NCBI RefSeq assembly: GCF_028453695.1
Contig: NC_135777.1
Span: 20,015,714 to 20,079,713 of the forward strand
Source of the DNA: Augochlora pura
Taxonomy: Eukaryota; Arthropoda; Insecta; Hymenoptera; Halictidae
Length of the DNA: 64,000 bases
Direction: 5' to 3'
In this document: positions 1-11,290 of the stretch, in pieces
How positions within the stretch are numbered: the first letter of the stretch is position 1
Layout: each line of letters starts with the position of its first letter
Made by a program: the position numbers and the translations under genes
Notes under the pieces: generated by a model
What the model was told of the DNA's origin: nothing
The model's database searches: none
The model's input: the letters and a program-made list of their open reading frames with translations, nothing else

Positions 1-35
1 TATCGAGATTTAACTTTGTTAACACACATCGTCGG

Positions 36-118
36 TAAACATCGTGAACTGTTAATGAGACATCGTGAACTGTTAATGAAACTCGTGAACAAACTCTGTT
101 AATGAATATCATTAACTT
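36..118. repeat. 21-bp tandem repeat, about 3 copies
   Basis: Two adjacent near-identical 21-bp units (core CATCGTGAACTGTTAATGA) are followed by a degenerate third that keeps CTCGTGAAC and CTGTTAATGAA. This is a small minisatellite at the left edge, and the array may continue outside the window. The unit has no obvious relation to the other minisatellites here. Confidence 0.85.
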
Positions 119-587
119 GGAAGGCACCTCGTTGGCCAAACTTAAGAATTCCGGACGGTGTTTTCCAAATGTGGAGCAGTATGCGGCCAGGAAGAAGAAG
201 GCCCACCGCGCGGGGAAAACGAAAACGAACAGGGTCGGGCCCCTCTCGGCGCGGTACACGTGTTCAACGATCCGTGGCCCGGGCCCCGGCGTTGTGCAAT
301 CACGCGGCGGATGACCTGAAAAGAGGAGCAACCGTCTCGGATGAGACGGACCGCGCCGATCGTTTTTATGCGCGAGAGCATGCGTGCGTCTTCTGTTCGG
401 CGCATCCGCGGCGAGACAGGGGGGCCCGGAGCCGGGGGGCCCGTTACCGAGCCCGCACAATTAGCCGGCTCCCGTTTGCTTAATTAATGACCCAGCCCCG
501 CTTAACGATGACGATTTTTTCGATAGTGAAATCGAAATTGCGAAACTCACTTTCCGCCGCCTTTCATTTTTCAAGCGGCGTCCTATC

Positions 588-616
588 CTCCCCCTCCTCC
601 TCCTCCTCCTCCTCCA
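588..616. repeat. (TCC)n microsatellite
   Basis: A run of about eight TCC triplets on the plus strand inside a pyrimidine-rich stretch. It makes a poly-serine frame that should not be read as a protein. Confidence 0.9.
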
Positions 617-895
617 CCGGCCGCGGAACCTTGCCCGCATTTCTGACCGTTTCCAGAGCGGACGATCCGCTTCTCCGATGAAGAATTCAAGATTACAACA
701 TTCGTTGAGGTATGTCTAAGAATGTGTTTTACGTTAAAAGGAGACTTTGTTTCTTTAGTGGCTGCGTCGGGTAAAATAAAGTGACATCCTTGCAGTTAGC
801 TTTGAATAAATATATAATTGGAATTCAACGATTGCTGCATCTTTGTCATGCATTTTTGACAAAAATTGGTACGTCGAAAATTTAGAAGAATTTAC

Positions 896-1065
896 CACTA
901 AACCTACTGATTAGTGATATTGTATAAAATTCGTTTAAACTCTGTCAAGCTTTAAGTATAAAGCTTGCTATATTAATGTAATTTATTCAAACAAAGAGGT
1001 CTCTTAAAACTTGTGTAATATTGTAAAATTAGAAACCGGTCACTTTGACCATAGTAGGTTTAATG
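896..1065. mobile_element. Small TIR element with GGTCANTTTGACC box (copy 1)
   Basis: The left end reads CACTAAACCTACT (896-908). The right end, on the other strand, reads CATTAAACCTACT (1053-1065), so the ends form a 13-bp terminal inverted repeat with one mismatch. Just inside the right end lies CCGGTCACTTTGACC, a palindromic box. The interior is AT-rich with no coding capacity, which fits a non-autonomous DNA transposon. A diverged second copy with the same right-end structure is at 26946-27085. The superfamily is not clear; a TTA-like flank is present on both sides. Confidence 0.6.
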
Positions 1066-1470
1066 TTAAAGACGCTACTATATTCTTTGTTCCGGAAGAA
1101 AATATTAATCTATTTATCTACTTTTAATTTCACCGACTGTTTGCTTTATTCTACACCGTGGTCATGGTCCTTTAGGATACTCGTCGGTTTCCGGAACCAC
1201 GATTTATTTCCTACACCTTAGCGCAATTTTAATGACCGTAGTTTGAATAAAGATCGCCGGCGAGGCACGGAAAGTCCAATAAGAAAACGATACGTCGCGT
1301 TGCGTAAGAAAATGCCCGCTCGCCTCTGACAGAGCGCGATCATTTATCAACTCGTAAAAGAAAACGAGGATGTCGGCGGACAATCAACGGAACAGGATTT
1401 AATCTCTTCAGATTTTCTGTCGGGCATACATTAACGAATCAATTTTTTTTCTCTGTTAACAGCCTCTCCG

Positions 1471-3200
1471 CGAAGCGAAGATCGCTCTCGCGAATTGATA
1501 TCGGAACAAAAGAGTTATTCAACTTTCTCAGAAACGGTCTACGAGACGGGACAGGGCCCGTCGATCGTTGGAAATATCGCGAGGAGCGGAGGCAGAGGAC
1601 GTTCCGGGAACTGAATAATTAGGTAACAAGAGTCGCCGGCTCGCGGACAGGTATTTCCGAGGCTGTACGGCGTGCTCGCCGATCCCCCGGTGTCGTGTCA
1701 CGGACGTATAGATCTTCGTTTCGGGCGAGCAGTAAAAAGATACGGGCCACTAAAGTCCGGTGTCAACGAGCTACGGCCACTTTTCGTACCATTACCGGGT
1801 TCCTTCGATATCGCGGTGGGACGGGAAACGAGCGGGGGTTCTCCCCCCGCCCGTAATATGCCGTTAACGCGGATACGTTGCCGGGGAACCCTCTAAAACC
1901 GACTATAAACCGAAATCGATTTTGAATATCCGTTTTTAATTCACGGTTACGACCCGGCGAGATAAGGGGGTCCCGCCGGCCGTTCACGGCTCGCTGCCCC
2001 GCGAACTAATGCACCGGCGCGACCGCCGATCGAGATCGTGCTATCCGCCGCTGCCGCGGTATTTATGGTTCATCGGAGTGAATTAATGCCGAACCCATTT
2101 CTGGTTTCCTGAAGTATCGCGGCGTCGAGCCGGACCTCCGAACAGGAAATTTCACGCTGGGAGAAACGGGCGGCCGGGATTAAGTGAAATAAAGTTCGCG
2201 GGTCAGACTTTCTGGAATGCCGTAATGAACGTTCTGCTTGCCGAGCAATTAAAACGAACCTTTATTGTGACTTGCCCCGGCTGATCGGGCTCCAATAAAA
2301 GCCGATAGACAAACACCGGCTACTGGTAAGGCGATTGGAAATTACTGCCGTGCTGTAATAATTCGTTACCGTGTGCAGTTCGAAATAGGAATTCAAATAA
2401 TTGGTGACCGTTGGTGTACTGTTCTCATCTTTAACTTTTGTAATTTATACAGGTAATTGCGTGTAACGCATTTCTGTCGAATTAACCTAAAATTATTCCT
2501 CGTTTAGGTATGCAAATGGATTTCTACCGTGACACTATTTTACAGGGTAATTACAATTTCTCAAGTTGTGGATGGTCTCGCAGATCGTTCGGGTTTCGCG
2601 TAACATTTTTTTCGAGATCTCGGTAGGATAGTCGCTGCTGAAGACCTGGAAGCGCCTAATCGCTAGCAAATCTCCGGGGCAAGGTACTCCGCGGAGCAGA
2701 CATTCTCGACAGCTTGTTTCCCTAATGTCCAGGATACGGTGGTGGCAATGCGATCGATCGTAAAAGCTGGATCGTATACAGAGGATCCACTCGGGTCACG
2801 AGCATCACGAGCCGGCGTCGGTAGCGAACGTGGTAGTCGGCCGAGGCTGAATCATGCCTGCATCGTGGTATACGGGAGTCAATTGGACGGTTACGCCGTC
2901 CTCGGACGAAGGGAGCAGCCACGAGTTGGAAGCGCCCTCATCTTTACGACAACGCGACCTCGTAACTCCCGACAACCTCCCCCTTGTCCTGCCCGCTTCC
3001 TCCTCGCCCCTTCGAAGCCAGAGGATCCTTTACGGTTACCTCGACTTTACTGTTCGCCGTGTCGTGTATGACTGCGCGGTATCGCCGTTTGATCTCTCCA
3101 TCCGCGGGAAAAGAGGCGGATTGGCTGGATAGAGAGCCTGGAGGGATCTGTGGTTCACGTTAGTGCTCTGGAATTCATGATCTCGTATTGGCACGAAAAT
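1471..3200. other. CpG-rich DNA with short AT-rich gap, no gene seen
   Basis: Mostly GC-rich from 1471 to about 2350, then an AT-rich gap to about 2570, then moderately GC-rich to 3170. A 7-bp GC hairpin (GCGGGGG, 5-base loop, CCCCCGC) is at 1832-1850. Open frames on both strands near 1670-1990 and 2720-3130 overlap one another and show no family resemblance, so I leave them out. Confidence 0.55.
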
Positions 3201-4880
3201 TCGATTTTGTGCATTGAGAAGTAGGGATATGAAGATGGCGAATCGATGAAGTACGGTGAAAATTATTTATATGTGTTAACTAGTAACAATTCATCCTCTG
3301 CACAGTTTCATTTTTACTGGTAATATTTTCAATCCAATGTTAATATTTTAGAAGAAAATTGTTCTCCTATTTAATTGTCTCTTAAGATTAAATATGTAAG
3401 AGATAAGCTAAGAAATTAGGCTACACGGGCCTAGAAAATAAGACTAAGAAAGCAATGTTTTAGAATAAATGTCTGAATATGTATCAATGAAACAATATGA
3501 AATATCAAAGTACCATTATACTTTAGCTGTTAATAAATTTTCTAATGACTGTACCATACGTAAAAAAGAAATTTTAACCATTTTCTCTTAAATTATTCCA
3601 AAAGGAATTCCCACTCTTTTACCGCAGATAAAATAAATTAAAAATGCAATTGATACAGCTACGTATACTTTACTATATATAAACTTGCAAGTACAACGTA
3701 GCCATCGAGAGAGTATTAACAAAAGTTAAATAACCAGACTGTGCCTCTATAAAAAAAACTCAGTAAAGCAAACACGAAATGTTAGAACCATTTGAATAGT
3801 ATATAATCGTATTGCCATAAACTGAGTAAAATTATAATAGAAAGAAATCAACGTGGTTCTTCCGTCTTGCAATTAATGGAGGTAATTTTTGTCCGCTGAT
3901 AATAGCCCAATTATCTCGGAAACAATGGTTTCGCGGCGGCAGGTTCGCCGAGGTGGTGGAGAATCGAAAACGGCAACGTCGGTTCCATCGATCGTTAGAG
4001 AGCGGGCCTCGGAATAACGAATCGCAGTCGGACGAGGTCGTACCGCGCTAATTATTCTTAATAGAAACAATATACGACGGCGAAGCGTTTCCTAACGCTC
4101 GGCCGGTCGCACGACAAACAAACGAGCACCGCCGCCATTAATCAGCCCACGGAACCTCCGCGAGCAATAAAGTACCCGGGACCTAAAAGTGGCGGGCGTT
4201 CGAGCGCCGCGGCTCAAACTGCTCACGGGATATTCAATATCGAGGCAAGCGAGCGTAACGGCGAGATGCTATGCGCAGGACTACGCTGTATACACAGGAT
4301 ATACAGAGGAGGGACGCCGTTGGTTGGTTGGTCGGCGAAGGCAGGAACGGAGTGTCGAAGCCGCGTAATGAGTACCGGTACCGCGGAGAGGTCGAACCCA
4401 GCGAGCCGCGGCAGCGCTCGTGATCGTGCCGTGCCGTGCGAAAACAAGTGCCGATCGCTCCAATTACACCGGGGCCCCGATACCCGGGGCCCCGGGAGTG
4501 GAAGGGTCTTCGCGGGTACCCGGAGGCGTCCGCGCAACACAAGGCTCTCCTCTCTCGACTGCCAACAAGAGCTACGCGAGCCCGTGGTTACACGCTACTC
4601 GTGAGCGTTGCGTCGATCCCTCGACACTGGGTCCCCAGGCCCCGGGATCGGGCTGCTTGCAAATCGGACGCGTGTGTGAGTCGAATCGCTGGGAACTTCC
4701 GGAGGGTGCGAGGGAAGGCGATACCGGTGCCAAACGGTGTCTTACAGAGTAGCCTCGCTTCTCTTTTTTTTTATTTCCGCGCTCGTTTCCGAGCCACGGT
4801 CAAATTAACCCCTTGCGCTGCGATTCCTTCCTCGGCTACCTTGTTTAGCGCTTTACGTTCTTTGCGCTTGAGCTATCGCT
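3201..4880. other. AT-rich trough then CpG-rich block with GGGGCCCC palindromes
   Basis: About 3201-3860 is AT-rich with nothing recognisable. About 3870-4740 is CpG-dense. Near 4470-4497 two GGGGCCCC palindromes lie close together and can pair into a hairpin. Several overlapping frames at 4223-4885 on both strands are arginine- and proline-rich and look like chance. The stretch could be an untranslated exon or promoter, but nothing in it settles that. A piggyBac-like end lies at 4809. Confidence 0.5.
4805..4840 (+). mobile_element. Orphan piggyBac-like terminus
   Basis: TTAA at 4805-4808 is followed by CCCCTTGCGCTGCGATTCCT. This resembles the left end of the element at 56268 (CCCTTTTGCACTACGACTCC) over about 30 bases. 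No matching inverted end was found nearby, so this is a fragment or a chance match. Confidence 0.4.
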
Positions 4881-6760
4881 GTTAGTCTGCAGATTTTATG
4901 TATTTATGAGCAGCAGAGCTATATCGATTTTCAACAAATAAGGTTTAGTCCTATATACTATTTACAGGTACATAGTTAGTATATACGTATATGCGTATCT
5001 AGAATTGTATACGCGATAATTAGACTGCAGATTTTATGCATGCACAACGATCATGACTACCTAAAATACAAACTAGGAAGTATATCTCAAATACTTATAG
5101 TCTTCTAACTAAATTTCTAGATTCACCGATCTTCTTCATCTTCACTCACATAAATTATATTTCATGTGAATTATAATATAATATAATATAAGTATAATTT
5201 CTCTCGAATTTCTTTTTATATATTCAACTTCTTTTAAATTCAAATTTTCATATTTTATCCATACTTGTGACTGCTACATTATTGTTCATTCTTATGACTT
5301 CCCGTCACAAATAGTTACTATCATTATTCCTGTACTATGACAACGAAAATTAACTTACCTATTACAATAAATTGAAAAACGAAATCCTACGTAGCACACA
5401 TTTCTTGCAATCGATGGATATTATTTATGGATATTATTTTATACAAAGACTTTTTACAGCTCGACGAGGCCATCAATTCTACCGATTTCCATGGAAGATT
5501 CGAATGGATTTACAGATCGGGCACGGCCGCTCGATGATCCCGTGGATCGCGTCGGCGCGCGAGCTTCCACTAAATCACGCGGGACCAATTACCTCGAATA
5601 TCCTCCGCGCGCGCGATCCGCTCGCGGATTCTCGCCCTCTCGCAGCTGCGCTCTGTGTCAACATCGTCTGATCGCAGCGGGTGAGTCGACGGGCTGGAAT
5701 CCCTTCCGATAAGTAGAGGAACGGGTCCGGAATTCCGCGGGCTGGTACTTCGCCGCATGTCCGCCCGGCGTGCACGTACCCGCGCGCGGGTGCGTGAAAT
5801 GTTTTGCGACGCACCGCGAGGCATCTCGCGCTAGCGTGGAATTCTCGATCTTCCGAAGAAACACCGCGGGAGAGGATCCAGAGAGAGGAAGAGAGAAAGA
5901 GAGAGAGAGAGAGGTAGAGGAAGGGAAAGAGAGAGAAGGAAAGAGTGAGAGAGGAAGGGAGAGGGAGCTGAGGCAGGCGGAACAACAAAAGCGCGGAGGA
6001 AGGATCCTCCGGCACACGAGAATTCCAGGTGGAAGGTAGTCCGCTCTATATATATATCAGCCGGACGGGAGACATATTTCGAATGCGTCCTATTTATTTA
6101 TTTTACCCGTGGAGAAGGAAAGGGGTCGCGCGGACACGCTCAGCCGGAGATTAAATTCTCCCTACGTACCGCGAGCGGAGGGTTAAGTTATGCATCTCGG
6201 TCGGTCCCTCCCTCGCCCCCGGGGACTTATCTTCGGGGCATCTTCTCTTTATACACTTAGATGGCCCCGGTGAGCCGCGAGTGAACCCTTCCCGACACGG
6301 AATGCCATCGCCCTGCGGACCCCGCTCGCTTCGCATCCGTAAATCACGGATTAAATAAAATAGCTTACTCGCCGGAGTCAAATGAGATGTCAGCGGAGGG
6401 GCCCACCGCCTTCGCCCGTGCCCTCCACCAAATTACTCTCGCTTCCAGCCCCCGCCAAGTCCCCTCGTACATCTTCACCGGGTCCCACGGACGCGAAACA
6501 CGCACCCTTTCCCGCGACAGATGGATCCGATGCCTTCTTTACCGGGAAACCGGTGTGATCCGACTTAACGAGACTGGCCCGCGTTTGTTAATGGCAGCCG
6601 GTATTGGGACTTTCGGGCCCCGATCGGATCGAGATATTGCACGCACACTCGTCGTTGTTTTCGATTCGGCCCAAGAACTCGGCTAGACGCAACTCCTTCG
6701 GGAATCAACCTTTGTCTAAACTGATCTTTCTGTGAGATCATGTGCGGTGGCATTAATCCT
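4881..6760. other. AT-rich trough with short direct repeat, then CpG-rich block
   Basis: A 19-bp sequence (TTAG, then A or T, then CTGCAGATTTTATG) occurs at 4882-4900 and 5020-5038, suggesting an old local duplication or a decayed repeat. About 4881-5450 is otherwise AT-rich and empty. From 5460 to 6700 the DNA is CpG-rich and includes a purine-rich GA tract. A donor-like GTGAGT at 5681 has no supporting coding frame. Confidence 0.5.
5879..5970. repeat. GA-rich purine tract
   Basis: Imperfect (GA)n and GGAA repeats make about 90 bases of almost pure purine on the plus strand. It accounts for the Glu/Arg-rich and Ser/Leu-rich frames on the two strands here. GA tracts can bind GAGA-type factors, but no promoter is recognisable beside it. 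Confidence 0.85.
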
Positions 6761-7284
6761 GCGAAGAGGAAGCAATTTATCTGGGTACCTAATTGTTTTC
6801 TTTACGTAAGCTCTTAAGTCGGTCTTCCGACGGCGGTCTTTAAGACGTAAGCGGCAATCATCCTGGCTTTAATGGTCACCATTTTTATCGCGTTCCTCCG
6901 CGACTGGCTCGACTTTGATCATATGTTCTAGAATGTCCAAACGTCATCCAGATCTGGCCTGACCAAGGTGAAATCGAACAACAATGCTCGTGTTTTAAGA
7001 GTAACATTATCGTCGTGTCGAATTGAAATTACGCTCATTATGCACGGCAAGTTTTAACATACATTACCTCTTAACGAATAGTTTGAAGTTTGCATCGCCA
7101 CTTGTGTAACATATTGTTGGGAGCTCCGTGAATTTAACGCAATATACGACGCGGTATTATATTCATAGTGTATACTATTACAATTGTGTTTCGAATATCT
7201 AGTATAATACAATTCTTTGTGACGACACGATTGCTCGGCGGTTCGATCTCAACTGTCGACTGTCCGTCAGTACAATGATTCCAT

Positions 7285-7322
7285 GACAACCCCTATCCTC
7301 AGTTATTTCTTTAGGGGTTGTC
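7285..7322. repeat. Perfect 11-bp stem hairpin
   Basis: GACAACCCCTA at 7285-7295 and its exact reverse complement TAGGGGTTGTC at 7312-7322 enclose a 16-base loop. It could be a small palindromic transposon relic or a structured RNA stem. The stem is shorter than a typical microRNA precursor and I saw no known mature microRNA sequence. Confidence 0.7.
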
Positions 7323-7821
7323 TAGTATCATATTACAGCAATTTGTACAATATTTTACCGCTGCAATATTTTGAAAATAAAGAAGAAATTCTTGACAATC
7401 TTTCACGAAAACTACTGAGACGCGTGCTCTTTGTTCCAATGGCAGTACTGTTATAAATAATAACTTTGTAGAGGAATGTCTGCCACGTAGGAGGAAACGG
7501 AGAGCAAACGAAGCTAGTGGAACGGCATAGTTGAAGCGTCGTCACCTCGGCGACCATCGTCATCGGCGTCTACCTGCCGCGGCAACTATCGAGAGAACAA
7601 CGTGCGAACAGGTCGCGCCGGCGTCCCGAAGATTACAAATGTAGCGTTGACCCTGGTCGTTCCAGGGTCACGTGAGCGCTCCAAATTATATGGAGCGAGT
7701 CGACGGATGGCCAGAGCACGCCGCGGACGTGATGGCCCGATCGTGGCTAGGTCATCAGCCGCTTACCAATCGGTGTGCGCGGCACACGAGCGATCGTCGT
7801 CTCCTGGACTCGCGAGGCGAT

Positions 7822-7851
7822 CTACACACACACACAAACACACATACACAG
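7822..7851. repeat. (CA)n microsatellite
   Basis: An imperfect CA run interrupted by CAAACA and CATACA. No gene association seen. Confidence 0.85.
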
Positions 7852-8038
7852 GGGCCACGAGAGCTGAGACTAGTCCCGGTGTATCGATGACTCGCCGATG
7901 ATAACCATACGAGATACGCTCGGCGATGATGACGATGATGAAAGGTGTCCGGGACGCGTGCTTTCCACATCTAGATCAGACGACCTTTGCTCTCGATTAA
8001 CCTGACCGCGCGCGGTTCCGGTGGGCCCCGAACGATAC

Positions 8039-8276
8039 CCTCGTCTGTTCGACGTGCTGCCACGACGACGAACTGTTGCGACGTTCCTTGCGCTATTCGA
8101 GGATCAACCCATTCGCCGAAAATTCGCACATGGTCAGTCCTTTATATAAAAATTGGCCTAAGCGTTAAGTAGAAACTGTCCTTGATAAAACTGTGTTTCT
8201 TAAAACAAAAGTGATGTTTTCAGCTGTAATATTAAGAGATATAAAATTCTGCTATTTATATCTCGTAGCAAAAGGG
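8039..8276. mobile_element. Decayed piggyBac-like long-TIR element, related to 52127-52541
   Basis: The right end is CAAAAGGG followed by TTAA (8277-8280); on the minus strand it reads CCCTTTTGCTACGAG, close to CCCTTTCGGTACGAG at 52127. The interior from about 8113 (CGAAAATTCGCACATGG, then TTTATATAAAAATTGG, then CCTAAGCGTTAAGTAGAAAC) aligns with the right arm of the 52127-52541 element read in reverse, and partly with its left arm. The TTAA at 8165-8168 is uninterrupted here, whereas the left arm of the other copy carries an insertion at the matching TTAA. The left boundary is uncertain. Confidence 0.55.
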
Positions 8277-8280
8277 TTAA

Positions 8281-8780
8281 TATAGACGTTGGTGAAATAT
8301 TATGTAATTCAGGGTGTTGAAATACAATTGGAAATTTTAGTGCGAGATGGTGGAAAATGAGCTAGCATGATATTTCAGTCGATTTAGTTTCACGTGCAAG
8401 TATGAAAAAATTTTACGTTTTCACAAGTTGCTTCCAGAAAAAGATTGCTGGAGACAAGGTAATGACGCTGCTTATTAGGTTTTTATTAAAAATAGTGCAA
8501 TTATAAAGAAACGTGAATTTTCTTATAATTCTCTGAGACGCATCAAGCGAACGAAGACGTAAAATCAATAAAATAAGAAAAAGAAGATTTATGTTCCTTA
8601 ATAACACGTTGATAGAATGGCAAATGACTTTATACTTCCACTAAATTTGAATAATGGCATAAAATGGCATAAATGGGAATAAAAATGGCAGCAGTAATTC
8701 TCATTGCTCTCGACAAAAATTGATATTAAAGTATTACGATGTTTTTAACTATCGCAAACTGTATTATATATATGACGCGG
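8281..8780. other. AT-rich trough, nothing recognisable
   Basis: AT-rich DNA directly after the TTAA at 8277-8280. A hydrophobic 64-codon minus-strand frame at 8413-8607 is rich in Leu, Ile and Phe, as AT-rich DNA often gives, and is not supported as a gene. Confidence 0.5.
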
Positions 8781-10049
8781 CACCAGAGTCTCCTAGACGC
8801 CTCTCGCAGTCCGCCTAGAAAGTGACCTTAAAGGTCAAAGGTGGCCGAGCCGATCGGAGAGGACGAAAAGTAGACCACGAAGATGAACGCAGCGAAATAG
8901 GGTGGCTGGCGAGGTCCGAGACTATCCCATCCATTCTCGGCAGCCTCCATCGCGCCCGGGGGCTCGTCAACAACTGACAGCTTTCGGCTCCACAACTCTA
9001 TTTGTACTCGTTTGACAGCGAACCCCCTCTCCCTCCCTCGACTCGTACGCAATCTCCATTATCTCGACTCGTTGTATCCTCTTACGACGAGCCAACTAAA
9101 AAAATATGAAACAAGTATACAAGCTTGTACCAACTGGAAAACTTTGAACAATTATAAATATTGTTCGAGAAACCAAACGAAAATGATTTTGTAACTTTAA
9201 ATTTTGGCGAAGTCTAGTCGCGCGTGAAGCAATTTGTCACAATTCGACGTTCTCATTAACGCGTCTTTAGTCGGAGCGGACCCACGGTCTCCCCGCAGGT
9301 GAAGCGATCATTAATATACGATGCTCTGTCAGCGGACATAATTTCAGCTCTCAACGCTCCGGCCCGTGACAGGCCGGGAACCTGCGCGAGGCTTGCCGGC
9401 CGTGGTAACGCGGCTGATACACTATCACCGGATTAACTATCGCGGGAATGGAATTACGGCGCGCGCGAGTATCGGGAGTCGACGATGATGCATCGCGCTC
9501 GCGGTTGCGCTCGCGCGCGTCGTTTCCCCGGCGATGCTTTACGAGTGCGACATTAAAAAGATGATTTACGCCGGCGACGAGTGAATTAAAACACGAGTTA
9601 CCGATCGGCTGGCGCGTAGGCGTGCAATCCGATACCGATCTAGCCGACCTAACGAGTCGCGCGCGCGAGGACCGGGGCGACTCGCTCGCGCGAGTAACGC
9701 CTCGCGCGTCGCCGAGCGTTTTCACGCTCGCGTCCTCTCGCTACGGCCTGGCCTGGCCGGCGCTCAGGCCGTTCCGCGCGTATAACTATTAAACGTAAAC
9801 ATCTGGTGGCTCGAAATGTTCGGTCATTTGCGTAAATCACGATGATAAATAATAATCTACGCTCTTTAAGTAAGTTCTAGGCAATAATTTAGATCCGCGG
9901 CGGGTTCGAAGAAAGAACCTGTACAATGGATGAACCGTTGTAAGGAAGATCAAAGGTTATATAATCCCTCTACGTGTCTTGTGGGAACACGATTCATCTC
10001 CGCTGCAATCGTAATGCTCGCCTGCGCCGCGGCCGACCGCGCCGGTGCC

Positions 10050-10072
10050 CGCGCGCGCGCGCTCGCGCGCGA
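10050..10072. repeat. (CG)n alternating tract
   Basis: About 22 bases of nearly pure alternating CG with one T interruption, a Z-DNA-prone sequence. Similar tracts recur at 11723-11748, 16441-16457, 32267-32288, 37646-37667, 51838-51861 and 60902-60919. Confidence 0.85.
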
Positions 10073-10330
10073 GATGCGCTTCTGCTTAAAATTCATAATA
10101 AACTGCACGCCTATCCGGCATAAAATACTTCAAATTAATTGCGGCTGACTCGGCCTATCGGACGAATGCACGCGCGCGCCTCTCTGCACGAGCGCGCCAC
10201 TCCGTGTGCCCCTATGCCAGCCGCCGCCGCCGATGTTGACACAGAAAACGGTAAAACGCCGCGGCGACGCGAGATCGAACTTGCGATCGTGATCGAACTG
10301 ACGCGAGGAATTCCGCGATTTTTCACCTCC

Positions 10331-10358
10331 CCACACCACCGCCACCACCACCACCACC
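10331..10358. repeat. (CCA)n microsatellite
   Basis: An imperfect CCA/CAC run gives a short poly-His frame on the plus strand and a poly-Trp frame on the minus strand. Both are translations of the repeat rather than signs of coding. Confidence 0.85.
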
Positions 10359-11290
10359 GTCGAACGTATTTCATCGGGACGAGCCGGGAGGAGAAATGAA
10401 GCGGTCACCGGTGGATTTTGTTTTAAATTGCCGCGTGTTCATTCTTTTTTTTGTAAACGGTATATACCGTGTGTCTCGCGTGGCAAGGCTTGCTTTCTCG
10501 ATATGCGCGTGCGCGGCACACAAACCTCTCTTTTTCGTGTACACCCCGCGACGTCTGCACGCGGTTACGCCGCCATCCTTCCTTATTCCCCGGGAATTAC
10601 CTTAAACATTCTTGTATTACGTGTCTCCCGGTTAGTTTGCATATGTAAACATGATACCGAAGCAAAACCTCCGGCACTAACGTCAAAACCGTTTAACGTT
10701 ACTGCGTTTAGACCTTTGATCCCCGGCTGTCGTGCGGCGAATTCCATCTGAAAACTCGACGATGTCCCCGGAAGAAAAGAAAAAACTATTTTTAGTACGA
10801 ACGGCCTATAAGTAGCTGCGGTAACGATGACCGTTCGGTGGGTTACGTCGATGTCCGTAGTCGAACGACAGCGTAATTGCGCGGGGCCGGGATTATCGGG
10901 AATAAATGATGGATTCGGAACGATTACAAATTGACACCAGCGATGACTCAACTCGTGAGACATGCAACCGTCGAAAACGTTTGTAACGGTTTGGAACATT
11001 TTTCGAATTTATGATCTTAATACACAATTCAGGCAGATGGATTATAGTGGTCTTTTAGTGAAATTCTCTATAATACATAGTTTGCGAATTTTTATTCTTA
11101 TTTTCGTAACTTGCGCTAATATATTTTATTTACTTCTTAATTTATTTCCAATATTTTAACGCGATAATTTAAATACTCGTTTGCGAGGTAACAGAGCTTT
11201 AATGTTCAAGTAGAAACGACCAGCCATGCACAGACACGTTATCCACTGTAAGTACAGTTTTCGATTTTTCGTTAAAAAGCCAGAACGAAG

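Larger units (their letters stand above)
119..1470. other. CpG-rich block then AT-rich trough, no gene seen
   Basis: About 119-680 is GC-rich and full of CpG, with a (TCC)n run near 588-615. Short open frames here overlap on both strands and look like chance. From about 700 to 1450 the DNA turns AT-rich and holds the inverted-repeat element at 896-1065. No splice-flanked exon, RNA gene or promoter could be supported. Confidence 0.6.
6761..8038. other. Intermediate-composition DNA with a perfect hairpin and a CA repeat
   Basis: Composition is mixed to about 7560 and CpG-rich after it. It holds the hairpin at 7285-7322 and a CA repeat at 7822-7851. No convincing coding frame. The open frames near 7333-7563 and 7600-7970 show no domain or family likeness. 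Confidence 0.5.
8781..11290. other. Long CpG-rich block with (CG)n and (CCA)n, then AT-rich tail
   Basis: About 8780-10600 is CpG-dense apart from an AT-rich gap near 9080-9230. It contains a (CG)n tract at 10050-10072 and a (CCA)n run at 10331-10358. About 10600-10960 is intermediate and 10990-11290 is AT-rich. A 138-codon minus-strand frame (10583-10999) has balanced composition, but no family, polyadenylation or splice evidence, so I do not call it. Confidence 0.5.
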
